From positions 117,515,310 through 117,579,309 of the forward strand of contig NC_068938.1 of NCBI RefSeq assembly GCF_016801865.2: a stretch of 64,000 nt of DNA, read 5' to 3'. The DNA is from Culex pipiens pallens (taxonomy: Eukaryota; Arthropoda; Insecta; Diptera; Culicidae). A program made the position numbers and the translations under genes. The notes under the pieces are model-generated. The model was not told the DNA's origin. It saw only the letters and a program-made list of their open reading frames with translations, and made no database searches. This document shows positions 20,063 to 31,058 of the stretch, piece after piece; positions within the stretch are counted from its first letter, which is position 1, and the number at the start of each line of letters is the position of its first letter.

Positions 20063-21395
20063 TTAATCTTCTCATTGAAAAGTGCCGGCGACAAAATTGG
20101 GCGAAAAGTTCACCGCCCGGAGATCGCGAGTTGGCGCGAGCGAATGAACACCGCGAAAAAAGATTCGGGGGTGCATTGGGGTTAAATGATCATTTCGTCA
20201 TTCGGTTTAATCAAAAAATAATTATGTTTTCGTAAATATCGCTACTTTGATGCGATGTAATTCATTTTTACAGTAAATTAGGCATTGTTACATCAAATTT
20301 GACCTTTCAAACGCACTAGAATGGCCAAATTTTAAAACATCAATGTTTGCCAATTTGACCGTTTTACCCCCAATTCCCCTTGTAGAACAAAAGAAAAGTT
20401 CATCCGCGGTCTGTCAGCAGCGCGCTGTTTTGTTTGCTGGATCAACATTTGGAAATGTCGAACGTTGAAGGAAATCGCTCAAAAAATGAAAATTAACCGA
20501 TTTCAAATGTTATGGCCGCAAATGAAAGGTGAAGGTGGCTAATTTTTTATTCCGATCTGTAAAACTAGTTCTAGCGAGGGTTCTGGGCACTGCGGCAATC
20601 GATTTTACCGGTGGGTTGCTTCCGGTTGCATTTGATTTGAGGAAAAGGTTTTTCAATCCACCAGGGGCTTATTCGGGGGCAACAGTTTCGGTAATCCGAA
20701 ACTTCCGGTAAGTTTCATATTTGCAGTGTTTAGCATGAAAAACAAACTTAGACCAATCTTTCAGGTTCGCGCTCTTTTTGAGGAGGGGCGCAAACCGAAG
20801 AAGAGCGCAACTCGGGGGACCGTTATTTCGGAGTTTGAGCGCAAATCTAAGGAGCGTTATTGCAGGGTTTTGGCGTAAAATGGGATTTTCTTTTTTAATT
20901 TTATTTACAATTAAACGAAACATTTATATAAGGGGTCATCCACAAAACACAGATAATGGGCCATCCTCAAATCTGGGTATCCAAGAACTCCCGGATGTCA
21001 TGGCCTAGATAGCTACCTGATCAACGGAGGTCTCGACGGAGGTCTATATGGGTGAATTAACCATCGGTATAGCTTCATATATAGCTTGGGTCTCGTGGCG
21101 CAGGGGTAGCGGCTTCGGCTGCCGATCCCGATGATGCTATGAGACGCGGGTTCGATTCCCGCCTTATCCACTGAGCTTCTATCGGATGGTGAAGTAAAAC
21201 GTCGGTCCCGGTTTCTCCTGTCTCGTCAGAGGCGCTGGAGCAGAAATCCCACGTTAGAGGAAGGCCATGCCCCGGGGGGCGTAGTGCCAATAGTTTCATA
21301 GCTTCAGATAGCTTTAGTGAACCACGATGGATACCCTTCGCCATGTTGGATTATTATGGGTCCTCCAGGAACTCCCGGGAGTTATGACCTGATGA
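20063..21395 (+). repeat. Left inverted arm of the 7-kb element
   Basis: Inverted copy of 25576-27054 with few mismatches by eye. The predicted peptides of 20529-20711 and 26406-26588 (opposite strand) are the same, showing how close the arms are; they are not genes. A SINE sits at 21088-21297. Confidence 0.85.
21088..21297 (+). mobile_element. SINE family C (210 bp)
   Basis: Head with A box TGGCGCAGGGGTAGCGG and B box GGGTTCGATTCCC. The tail ends GTAGTGCCAATAGTTTC. ATAGCTT flanks it (21081-21087 and 21298-21304). A near-identical copy lies at 49268-49486 on the other strand. The right arm of the host element lacks it, which gives an empty-site control. Confidence 0.85.
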
Positions 21396-21649
21396 TTTAC
21401 CTGACTTCCGAGAGTTCCTGGGAAACCCATAACAATCCAGCATGGTGCAAAGTGTCCATCATGGTCCACTGAAGCTTCTTGAAGCGATACCGATGGTTGA
21501 TATACCCATATAATTTCGCGTTGATCAGGTAGATCATCAGGTCATCACTTCCTGGAATTCTTGGATGATCGATAACAACGTACCTATCGTTGTTCACTGA
21601 AGCTACCTGAAGCCACACCGATGATCAATTCACCCATATAGACAATAGG
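21396..21649. repeat. Further copies of the 170-bp tandem unit
   Basis: Two diverged units with GGAGTTCCTGG, CCACTGAAGC and GATCAGGTAGATCATCAGG. They continue the tandem part of the left arm. Another fragment lies at 22455-22503. Confidence 0.6.
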
Positions 21650-21925
21650 GTCCTAAAGCCCTGAATCAATTGTTATGTTCAACGGTAAAAAACAGATTAA
21701 ACCCCATTTTTGATCATTTTTTTTTTCATTTAAATGCAAAAAATAGGACAGGACAAATTTTTTTGATGAATAAACTAAGGTCCGCTTAGAACTAGCTGTG
21801 ATTTTTTTAAAATTGATTTAAAATCGATTTTAAATCCTTCTCGGTCGTACAAAGTGTCATTGTACTCAGAAAAATAAGCTTTATCGTAGTAAACAATAAT
21901 ATCACAAGTGTAAGCTTCACCAATT
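21650..21925 (-). repeat. Dispersed GGGTCCTAAA repeat, copy 1
   Basis: The inverse of the repeats at 30388-30708 and 49947-50272; it shares GATATTATTG, GATAAAGCTTATTTTTC and GATTTAAAAT blocks. Inverted ends GGGTCCTAAA suggest a MITE. Confidence 0.65.
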
Positions 21926-22780
21926 GGGCCCAATTGAAACATCACTAGCGTGCACAGGGTGGGGCAACATGGGGCAACTGCCCCACCATCCTCAGTAATT
22001 TGTTCTAAATTTGGTCAAATGACGTATTTTTCAAAACGTCTATATTATTGCCCCACCTTCCTCAAAGAGCTGGGCACGCTAGTGTGAAACATGTCAAACG
22101 AAATATTTGAAACCACACCTGCACAACAACAAACAAACAGAAAAATGAGGCGTTAATTTGGATTCAACAAAGTATTTAATTCCTTTCGTTATTGCAAATC
22201 GACTTTTGGTTGCATTTTCAGATTTGTATGAAACCTTGTCCATTGATGTTTTTTATGACCAAAATAGTTATTGTGCACTATTGCCTCATATTCTTCATAC
22301 AAAATGGTGTCTGTCTATACACAAGTGCTGTGAATGTTTTCGCAAATCTGTATCTTGAGATAAGATTTTCTGAATACCAAACATTGGCAAAGTTTTAAGT
22401 TATGACTAGGTTTGAATTGAAAACTTTTTTTAGTCTAAAAAAGATTATAGTTACAATGGTTAATACACCCATATAGACCCCCGTTGATTAGGTAGATCAT
22501 CAGCATGGCTTTCTACCTAAGGTACTCGCGAGTGTGTACACGCAAACATATTCCGGTGAACATCCGATGCGCATTCGGCTTTGCCCATCCGATGTTCATA
22601 CCTGTGAACATCGAACGTTCAAATTTCGTAAAAATTACCAACACAATTAAAACTTATTTCAATGTATGTGTGAACCTCCCTATCGAGCTGCTTTCTTCTT
22701 CTTTAACTTTGTTTCAATAGCGGGGATTCTTCCTTCATCGCGTTTGACAGTTAGAGTTTTTTGCTTTTTTTGCTAGCGCA
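21926..22780. other. Interior of the 7-kb element, no gene seen
   Basis: AT-rich sequence. The short ORFs at 22158-22398 and 22505-22720 show no domain and no homolog that I recognise. GCATGGCTTTCTACCTA recurs at 48643. Confidence 0.45.
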
Positions 22781-22937
22781 ATGTTTTGTTTGGCCGGCAA
22801 CCAGAACCAGCAGGTGGCATCCGGGACGTTGTCGCCGATCGAGGACGACGCGGTTGGCAACTTGAACCTGGTGGACGCCGTGCAGTGTGGCGTTCGACCT
22901 AAACCAGAAGATCTCGCTGGATCAGCCTCAGCTGCAG

Positions 22938-23011
22938 GTGCGTTAATTACTCTAAAAAAAAAATAGCCGCTCTAAGGATAATTTCTCTCGAATTATTTCT
23001 CCCCTTACCAG
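22938..23011 (+). other. Candidate retained intron 1 of the mask fragment
   Basis: CAG|GTGCGT at the 5' side and CCCCTTACCAG at the 3' side, with an AT-rich 74-bp body containing stops. GC-rich coding-like sequence lies on both sides. The frames on the two sides are one base out of register, as expected in a pseudogene. Confidence 0.55.
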
Positions 23012-24366
23012 GCCACCACGACCGCATCCGGAGCGACGCTCCTTCACCACGCGCCCGGCGCAACTGGCCAAGTAACGGCTGCGGACGGAAGCCAGCAGCA
23101 GCAACCCAAGTTTGTGTTCAACGTGGACGCAGCAGCTCCAAACGGGAGGTCCGCCGGCGTTGATTCCGGTGAACGCGTCCGGAATGCCCACGAAGATAGC
23201 CAAAAAGAGTGACAAATCATGCAAGGAGAAGAACCGGCTGGCCGGAGTACGACAGGCGCCGGCAGGTCAACAAAGTGCAGCCGCAGCGGCCGCCGTTCCC
23301 GGAGGATACCAGTTTGAGGCTAGTCCCGCTCCGGCACCCAATGCCCGGCTGGAAACTTCAGCCAGGAGCGCCAAATTAACGTGGACTCGGTGACCGATTC
23401 CAACCACGATACCGCGTTGCCGCTGGCCTGTGCCGGTGGTCACGAAGAACTGGTCGAGTTGCTCATCAGTCGCGATACCAACATCAAACACAATGACAAG
23501 AAGGGCTCTATACCGTTGATCTTGGCCGCAACCGCAGGTCACGAGAAGGTCGTCGAAACGCTGCTCCGACATGGGGCGAAAATGGAGGCCCAGTACGAAC
23601 GCACCAAGGACACTCCACTGTCGCTGGTCTGTTCCGGAGGACGGTATGAAGTGGTGGAGTTGCTGCTGGACATGAACGCCAACCGTGAAAACCGTAACGT
23701 GCCCGACTACACGCTTCTCAGTTTGGCCGCCAGCGGAGGTTACGTGAAAATCATCACGCTTCTGCTGAGTCATGGCGTTGAAATCAACTCTCAAATGGGC
23801 AGCAAGTGAAACGAACCGAAATACCGCGTGAATTCGTTGTTGCTGGATCGCAAAGCCAACGTTGAACATCGGGACTAAACCGGGCTCACTCCGCTGATGG
23901 AGGCCGCCTCTGGTGGTTACATTGAAGTGGGTCGCGTCCTGTTGGACAAGGAGCTGACGTGAATGTGGCACCGGTTCACTCCTTACGAGACACAGTCCTC
24001 ACGATAGCCGCTGACAAGGGTCAACTGAACTTTGTCGAGTTGCTTCTGTCCTGCGGTGCGGCCGTTGAGGTCAAGAACAAAAAGGGAAATTCTCCACTGT
24101 GGATCGCTGCCAACGGAGGCCACCTGACATCGATTCCCAGGACAACTCAACCACCCCCGCAACAAACAATCGCATTCATCCGAGAGAACCTCCACCAGCT
24201 TCAATCGTCGTCTAGCAGCATCAATAACAGCATCAGCAGGACAAAGAGGAAGGTGGAGACTCCGGCATCGACGCCAACAGCCAAGGCTCGTGCTCGAGCT
24301 CGGACGTCAAGTCCGCCAGCAGCCTGATCGAGCAAAAGCGAAGCCATGGCACGAAAATTGCCAAAG

Positions 24367-24427
24367 GTAGGTAGGAAGATCCCCTGAATATGAACAAAGT
24401 TCTACAACCTTTCTTATCTTCCCACAG
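24367..24427 (+). other. Candidate retained intron 2 of the mask fragment
   Basis: AAG|GTAGGTAGG and CTTATCTTCCCACAG frame a 61-bp AT-rich segment, a size typical of insect short introns. Confidence 0.6.
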
Positions 24428-24540
24428 AACTTAAGCAAGTCACTTCGAACATGCAGACCCACAAGAACCTGACTGCGCTCCGGACCGGCCCCGGACAATT
24501 CGAATCGGTGTCAGAATCGGTGTTGAAATTCTAAATCGAA

Positions 24541-25575
24541 TGGCGTGGCAGCAGAAATAGACTGGCGTCGATAACAAAGCGGAAGTTTTGCGTGCCAATG
24601 CGTGGTTCTTCCGACGGATCGAGGTCGATCTGGTGCTGGTCGAGCATGACCAAACGGAAGCTCGCATGAAAACCGCCGGTACCGTACGGTCGACTGTTCC
24701 GTCAGGAAAATTTTGGTGCGCTGGAATCGAACGGTCAAAGACCACAAGGCAGAAAGAACTGGTTGAGCATTTTTTTTCCTGATTTTGTTGATTTCAACTC
24801 TGCTACTAGAAAAGTGGTTTGCCGATGACTGGATTAACAAAAATTGATTGTTAAACGTTCGTTTTAGAAGCTGAATAAAAAAAATAACGTCTTATCAATT
24901 ATTTCCTTTTGTAGGGAATATTAATCAAAACAGATGTTTTTATTTCTTTAACTTGAAAATTAAACTAAATAAATCAATTGTTTTCAATGTAAACAGTTTG
25001 ATTTAGTTTAATTTTGAAATTAAAGCAATAAAAACATCTGTTTTGATTAACATTCTCTTAAATAAATTAAATTATACCCAAAATACTCATTCAACAGAGC
25101 CATCTAGTGACAAAAACATTGAACAGAGCCATCTAGTGGCGAAAAGCGGTACTGCCCAGCAGCGGCAATGTACGGTGGCGCCGCCAGTGTTGAATAGAGA
25201 AAACAGCAAAAAGCTGCACGGGGCGACACGCACACAATCAAATGAACTGTCAAATTCCATTCAAAGCAAGATGAACATCGGATGGTCAACGCGCTTTGAG
25301 CATCGAATGAGCATGATCGTTTATGACCATTCGATGCTCAAAATTTCGGTACCAATGATCAAAGAATTCGCATTGGTTGTTTTGCGTGTAGTAGTGCGGT
25401 TGTCAAAATCGTTATCTCTGACTCTCTCACTCCACTGCCACTGACATTGTTTATGTTTTGCTTTTCCTGGCACGGTCCATTGTTCAATTGTTATTGTTTT
25501 GGTTTTAGTGGCACGGAGTCATGCACTCACACTAATGCAAAGCAAGATCGTGAGTACCTATGATATACAGCCTTG
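24541..25575. other. Interior right part of the 7-kb element
   Basis: 24541-24780 keeps a coding-like GC content but no domain that I recognise; it may be further mask exon sequence. 25085-25140 has a direct repeat of CAGAGCCATCTAGTG. A hairpin at about 25297-25345 has TTGAGCATCGAATGA arms. Confidence 0.4.
24914..25056. mobile_element. Palindromic MITE (about 143 bp)
   Basis: The arms contain TTAATCAAAACAGATG and TTTTTATT with the near-complete complement at 25003-25056, around a loop of about 18 bases. Non-coding. Confidence 0.6.
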
Positions 25576-27054
25576 GATCATCAGGTCATAACTCCCGGGA
25601 GTTCCTGGAGGACCCATAATAATCCAACATGGCGAAGGGTATCCATCGTGGTTCACTGAAGCAACCTGAAGCTATACCGATGGTTAATTCACCCATATAG
25701 ACCTCCGTTGATCTGGTTGATATCCAAGTCATAACTTCAAGGAGTTCTTAGAAGACTTATAACAATCCAACGTACCCCAGTGTGTCCATCGTTGTTCACT
25801 GAAGCTACACTCAAACCCCGATGGTTTGACACCAACTGTTAACAGACGAACGGGGTCACTTTTTAGTTTGACACCCCTTTTACACGGAGTTCACGCACAC
25901 TACCAAACGTGTGTTTTGATAGTGTGCGTGAGCGCCGTGTAAAAAGTGACAGTTCGTCACTTTTTAGTTTGACTTTGACCAACCAACGGGGTACAAACTA
26001 AAAAAGTGTCAAACGAAAAAGTGACCAACCATCGGGGGTTGAGTGTATACCGATGGTAAATTCACCCATATAGACCTCCGTCGAGACCTCCGTTGATCAG
26101 GTAGCCATCTAGGCCATGACATCCGGGAGTTCTTGGATACCCAGATTTGAGGATGGCCCATTATCAGTGTTTTGTGGATGACCCCTTATATAAATGTTTC
26201 GTTTAATTGTAAATAAAATTAAAAAAGAAAATCCCATTTTACGCCAAAACCCTGCAATAACGCTCCTTCGATTTGCGCTCAAACCCCGAAATAACGCTCC
26301 CCCGAGTTGCGCTCTTCTTCGGTTTGCGCCCCTCCTCAAAAAGAGCGCACACTTGAAAGATTGGTCTAAGTTTGTTTTTCATGCTAAACACTGCAAATAT
26401 GAAACTTACCGGAAGTTTCGGATTACCGAAACTGTTGCCCCCGAATAAGCCCCTGGTGGATTGAAAAACCTTTTCCTCAAATCAAATGCAACCGGAAGCA
26501 ACCCACCGGTAAAATCGATTGCCGCAGTGCCCAGAACCCTCGCTAGAACTAGTTTTACAGATCGGAATAAAAAATTAGCCACCTTCACCTTTCATTTGCG
26601 GCCATAACATTTGAAATCGGTTAATTTTCATTTTTTGAGCGATTTCCTTCAACGTTCGACATTTCCAAATGTTGATCCAGCAAACAAAACAGCGCGCTGC
26701 TGACAGACCGCGGATGAACTTTTCTTTTGTTCTACAAGGGGAATTGGGGGTAAAACGGTCAAATTGGCAAACATTGATGTTTTAAAATTTGGCCATTCTA
26801 GTGCGTTTGAAAGGTCAAATTTGATGTAACAATGCCTAATTTACTGTAAAAATGAATTACATCGCATCAAAGTAGCGATATTTACGAAAACATAATTATT
26901 TTTTGATTAAACCGAATGACGAAATGATCATTTAACCCCAATGCACCCCCGAATCTTTTTTCGCGGTGTTCATTCGCTCGCGCCAACTCGCGATCTCCGG
27001 GCGGTGAACTTTTCGCCCAATTTTGTCGCCGGCACTTTTCAATGAGAAGATTAA
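25576..27054 (-). repeat. Right inverted arm of the 7-kb element
   Basis: Inverted copy of the left arm, with one additional tandem unit (25720-25830 region) and a MITE at 25808-26045. Confidence 0.85.
25808..26045. mobile_element. MITE, CACTCAAACCCCGATGG termini
   Basis: Inverted ends CACTCAAACCCCGATGGTT and complement, flanked by TA (25806-25807 and 26046-26047). 238 bp, largely self-complementary. The left arm lacks it at the equivalent place. Confidence 0.8.
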
Positions 27055-27056
27055 TA

Positions 27057-27116
27057 CTGAACAAATCACTTTGGACTGGATTTCCAACGCGGAGGACCTC
27101 GTTGAGCGACTTCGCC
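27057..27116 (-). pseudogene. BEL/Pao RT fragment between two insertions
   Basis: About 20 codons of the RT fingers with KSLNEVLRVGNPVQSDLFS. It is a 60-bp sliver left between the insertions at 20063-27054 and 27124-28442, and it is the link that shows both sit in the same ancestral gene. Confidence 0.8.
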
Positions 27117-27123
27117 GTAGAAC

Positions 27124-28442
27124 CACTGACAAACAGACGGGACACTCGAGTGCCGAACCATCGTCCTCCAAAAACGGTTATTTCAAATTGAATTTTGTTT
27201 CGGCATCCACTCACCCGGCGCTGATGGCGCTGCTGTCGTGACAGCTCGCCCGTCTTTTCTCAGTGTGTGTGATGCGTGTTTTTGTTTTTAAGTTGAGCGT
27301 GAGCACGTGTGAGGCAGCAAATGAAAACAAAAAAAACAGCCTTCCACCTCGAGTGCACCCGCCGGAAGGTCGCTTCATCTGTGGAGAGTTCGAATCCGGC
27401 CGAAAGCACCAGAACGACGAGAGCCAGCGGTCTCGGACGTAGTGTTCCGGCGGAAACACGAGCAAACGGACATTTACGGGCACTTCTTCGACACGCACGA
27501 CTTTGGGTGTATCAATCGGAGGCGAATCTACCTCACGAGGGCGACTCGGACAGCGTGACGGACCGGAAGCGGACTGAAAACCTGAAGTGGCACACTCTTG
27601 CTTTTACCCCACTATTAACCAGATAGGCCTGCTCCACTGCCTGCCGAAGTCGAGGCTGCTGCTGAGGCGCCCGCTACTGCGGAGAAAGCCGGATCCTGTG
27701 ATGGAGTCATCTCCTTCGGAGCAACCTGCTTATCCTTCGTGGACTGCTCAGATTGCTGCTGCTGTCGTCCTTTTGGCATTTTGACGATGTTGCGTCGATC
27801 GTGAGCGCCACTCTTCGTGACTTTTTTTTTCGTTATTCGGCCCTTTTGGTTTTGTTCGCTGGCAACTTAATTGCGTTCGTTCCCCGTTCCCCGCAGATGT
27901 TTTCAAACGCCCATCGTGGGGATCAATTCCGTTAGTTTTGAAATGGATTTTCCTATTCCGGCGGCCACTACTGGTGTTTTCGTGACCGGGATATCTGGTG
28001 TCAGGTGTAATGGTTCATGTTTTCGGTGGAGGAGGAATCTTAGACGGAACATGCAAGCAACCGGGTGGTGGTGTGGTCTCTGTCATTGTGTTTGTCTTGC
28101 ATCGCTGCAGGTGCTGCCGCATGATTTGCCTCATGAGGTTCTGCCATTGGAAACGGAATCGACCGTGGAACCGACCCACCGTCATTTTCGGCCGTCGGTC
28201 TTGATTTATTTATATTAAATTATTTCGAAACAGCTGTTAATGTTTACAATCGTTAAGGCTTGATTGTCTCACGCATACACTGACATGACACATGACAGTA
28301 ATGGGTTTGTATTGGTGTGTTTGGGCTGCGCTTCGGCATAGGCTCACCAGGTAGCGCTGGCGTCGCCATGATTTGGTGGTTTGATGAAGGACGATGGATT
28401 TCAAAAATAATTTGTATGGAGAGTCACGTCTGTTTGTCTGTG
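27124..28442. mobile_element. TIR element, CACAGACAAACAGACG ends (1319 bp)
   Basis: The ends read CACTGACAAACAGACGGG on the left and the complement of CACAGACAAACAGACGTG on the right. GTAGAAC flanks both (27117-27123 and 28443-28449), a 7-bp (perhaps 8-bp) duplication as in hAT or P-type elements. Removing it restores the Pao frame. The interior is GC-rich and coding-like. One frame at about 27410-27556 reads HFFDTHDFGCINRRRIYL, which I do not recognise. No transposase was identified. Confidence 0.75.
27615..27779 (-). pseudogene. Small Gln/Ala/Ser-rich ORF (54 codons), unrecognised
   Basis: ATG at 27779, stop TAA at 27615-27617. It begins MPKGRQQQQSEQ and ends in an Ala/Ser/Gly-rich tail. 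It could be the start of a captured gene or a chance ORF in the GC-rich interior of the 1319-bp element. No function can be proposed. Confidence 0.25.
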
Positions 28443-28449
28443 GTAGAAC

Positions 28450-28796
28450 CTTGCTTGGCCGACGCGTCGAACACTACTCGCAGTTTTGTGGTCGAGCTCG
28501 TCGGCCTCAGGACGGCGTGGTGGGGCATGTAGTACCGATGCTGGTCTACATCTTTGGACTCATCGACCTCACGACAATGACCAAGGGTTTCATACTCATC
28601 AATGAACTTAGCATACTGCTGCTTCAGACTTGGTTCTCTGTTAAGACGGCGCTCCAACAGCAGGAACCGACGAAGAGCGAGCGAACGGATGTCTGGCAAC
28701 CCTGACACATCTTCTCGAAACGGCAATCTAACAACAAATCGACCTGACGGTAAACGACAATGCGTTTCCACGAACAACTTCTCACATTCATCAACA
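28450..28796 (-). pseudogene. BEL/Pao RT-proximal segment
   Basis: Recognisable Pao blocks: DECEKLFVETH, GRFVVRLPF, LGHCREVD, YYMPHHAVLRP and KLRVVFDASAK. These lie between the protease and the RT palm in Pao elements. The frame is open within the piece and is cut at both ends by insertions (27124-28442 and 28799-31270). Confidence 0.85.
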
Positions 28797-29991
28797 TACA
28801 CCCAATCGGCGGTCGCATGATTGTGATACATGGCGGCATGAAAGTATATCAGAATCTGCATGAAATCTGTCCTCATGCATTTTGATATAGGGGTATGGAA
28901 TCTATGACATTTCCCCGAAACCCATATTACCGAAGGGACATTTCCCCGAATGCCACTTCCCCGAAAAGACACTTCCCCTAATAGTCATTTCCCCGAATTC
29001 CATTTACCCGAATTTCCCATTTCCCCTAATCGACCACATCCCCGAATGCCATTTTCCCGAATGGGCCACAATCCCGAATGCCACTTACCCGATTAGCCAT
29101 ATCCCTGAATAGTCATTTCCCTGAATGCCATCTCCCCGAACGCGCTCCGGCGCGCTCCGGGGCACCGGGCATTTCCGCTTGACCGCGTTCGGGGAAATAG
29201 CATTTTATGAGAAAAAAATTGATGGCAATTTTTATCACATCAAACTACATCAGACATGCATCGGCACTATGAGCTCTTTTTAACGGCACTCAGCTTGTTC
29301 TAGATGGCATTTTCGTTTAAAGCAATGTTATGCTTGTTGCTAGGTAAAAATCTCTTGTTTTTGGCTTGAATAATGTGTAGAAAACATTGGTTCATTGGAA
29401 AACCTGATTTTAGCTATAATTTTCTGTAAATGTTCTCTTAAGCTCTCAAGAAGAACTTCTTAAAAGCTCTTTGAGTGCAATTAAGAGTTCTTAACCTATA
29501 TCTCAGTTGGGTTTCAAAATAATCTCTCAGGGTCTTCGGGAGCCTAAAAGACAAGCGTAATTAGCGTATTCTAATCACTGGCACAACATGCTGGGTATCT
29601 TCTACGTGAAATGCCAAACAAGTTCTTCTAAAAGAGGAGTTAGAGCGGATGCATGTCTGAACTACATATAATATTTCTTGAAAGGTTCGTATTGGCCTTG
29701 AATGATCAACTTTCTTTATGGCTTCATTCAGAACAGACGTAGCATTTTAGGGAGGAAGGGGTGTTGAAAGGTTTGGTACTATTCATTCAAATACAATGAA
29801 TATTGCTACAGACTTTTTTTTATATATTCTCAAAACAAATATTTTTTTCTTATAGACATGATAATAATAATGCAATAGAAGTTTTGTTATTTTTTATGAT
29901 TCAAAAAACATACCTACCGTGCGATTTTCGTAGTACAAAACCCCGTTCACACTGATTATTTTATTCATAATTGAACAAAAAAAATCTAGTA

Positions 29992-30385
29992 CAATCCAGA
30001 CTCGATTATCCGAAGGCCTCGGAAAAATTTCACTTCGGATACTCGAATCACGAAAAAACATTTTTTTTTCGATGCCTATTTTTTTATTGTCGAGCTTAAG
30101 TATGACCCCTAAACTACGTTAAAGTAATTTAAAACTTTTAAATCCAAGATGGCGGCCAATATGGCAGTGTCGAAATATTGAAAAAATGCATTTTGTAATT
30201 TAATAGGCAATCAACTATTCAAATTTGACTAAAATGAGGTTGCAGAACTCAAATTTTATGTTTAAAACAAGAAAAAGAAAAAAAAAGAAAAACGATTAGT
30301 GATTCGAATATCCGAAGACCCATATAAACCTTCGGATAATCGAAACTTCGGATAATCGATGCTTTGGATAATCGAGTCCGGACTG
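29992..30385. mobile_element. pogo-like MITE (394 bp)
   Basis: Ends CAGTCCGGACTCGATTATCC (right, complement) and CAATCCAGACTCGATTATCC (left), with TA on both sides (29990-29991 and 30386-30387). CTTCGGATAATCGAA motifs repeat near both ends, as in pogo/Tigger elements. Confidence 0.75.
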
Positions 30386-30387
30386 TA

Positions 30388-30708
30388 ATTGGATCCTAAC
30401 ATTAAGCTTAAATTTGTGATATTATTGTTCACAACGATAAAGCTAATTTTTCTAAGTACAGTGACCCTTTGAGCGACCGCAAAGGATTTAAAATGGTTTT
30501 TTAATTCAATTTTTAAAAATTCACTTCTTGACAGAAAAGCTCCTACTTGACAGCTCGTTCCAAGAGGACCATAGTTGATCCATCCAAAAAATGTTGTCTT
30601 GTCAATAACTTTTTTTTTCATAAAAATGAAAAAAAAACGTAATCAGAAATGGTTTTTAATCGTGTTTCTTACCATTGTTCATAAAAATTGTCAAAGGGCT
30701 TTACTACA
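30388..30708 (+). repeat. Dispersed GGGTCCTAAA repeat, copy 2
   Basis: Shares long blocks with 49947-50272, such as CTACTTGACAGCTC, GACCATAGTTGATCCATC and AATGTTGTCTTGTCAA. Confidence 0.7.
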
Positions 30709-30990
30709 TTTACAACAATTTACAACATTTAATCAACAGCATACCCGAAAAAGCTGTTTGTTCGGTAAAATTGAGAAAGAAAATAACTGTTAGTCATGGA
30801 AGAAGGCTTTAACGAAAATTTAAAATTTAAATAAACGGCAATTGGCGTAAGTGTCACTTCGGGGGAATGACATTCGGGGAAATGTCATTCGGGGATATGA
30901 GCTAGACCCAGGGGTATGACATTTTTGCCCGTTACCGACAATTATCGACATTACCGACGGCTGATTGATTGTATTGCAGAAAAAAATCTT

Positions 30991-31058
30991 GACAGAGCGA
31001 GGATTGAACCATCAACTAGGTTGCTGAGCCGACACGCTACCACCGCGCCATGGACGCT
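30991..31058 (-). mobile_element. tRNA-like SINE remnant
   Basis: On the minus strand: A box TGGCGCGGTGGTAGCGTG and B box GGTTCAATCCT at normal spacing. The anticodon arm does not pair, so it is not a tRNA gene. Confidence 0.45.

Larger units (their letters stand above)
22781..24540 (+). pseudogene. mask: Captured fragment of mask / ANKHD1-type ankyrin-repeat gene
   Basis: The host protein Mask (multiple ankyrin repeats, single KH domain) is a large cytoplasmic scaffold. Here 23351-23809 encodes about four ankyrin repeats very like Mask: DSNHDTALPLACAGGHEELV, HEKVVETLLRHGA, GRYEVVELLLDMNA and SGGYVKIITLLLSHG. After a stop at 23807 comes GLTPLMEAASGGYIEVGRVL in another frame, then 23959-24130 with DKGQLNFVELLLSCGA and VEVKNKKGNSPLW. 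GDSGIDANSQGSCSS lies near 24255. Compared with a normal Mask array, repeats are missing between these blocks and there are several frameshifts and stops. Two candidate introns are retained, so it was copied as DNA, not through mRNA. The KH domain is not seen. The N-terminal part (22781-22937) has no diagnostic motif. It lies wholly inside the 7-kb TIR element. Confidence 0.75.
20063..27054. mobile_element. 7-kb long-TIR element carrying a captured mask-like gene fragment
   Basis: The left arm (20063 to about 21395) and the right arm (about 25576-27054) are inverted copies. Both ends read TTAATCTTCTCATTG and are flanked by TA (20061-20062 and 27055-27056). Taking out the element and one TA rejoins the Pao RT frame, which fixes the borders. 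The outer 0.9 kb of each arm is single-copy. The inner part consists of units of about 170 bp containing CTGATCAACGGAGG and ACTGAAGC; the right arm has one unit more. No transposase is recognisable. The interior holds a host gene fragment (22781-24540), a dispersed repeat, hairpins and an insertion. Superfamily uncertain: the TA duplication allows Tc1/mariner-like, but arms this long are unusual. Confidence 0.82.
28898..30909. mobile_element. Mutator-like (MULE) non-autonomous element, 2012 bp
   Basis: A 9-bp duplication, AGGGGTATG, flanks it (28889-28897 and 30910-30918), the length made by Mutator-type transposases. Ends read GAATCTATGACATTTCCCCG and GGGTCTAGCTCATATCCCCG. Just inside, 28905-29170 has about a dozen copies of ATTTCCCCGAATGCCA-like motifs, mirrored by fewer at 30855-30897. 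No transposase ORF. It contains a pogo-like MITE and a dispersed repeat. Confidence 0.75.

Noticed and set aside
20061..27056. piggyBac TTAA insertion for the 7-kb element
   Set aside because: TTAA is present at both ends, but the ends are perfectly symmetric if TTAA belongs to the element and TA is the duplication, and only then does the Pao frame close to its usual length.
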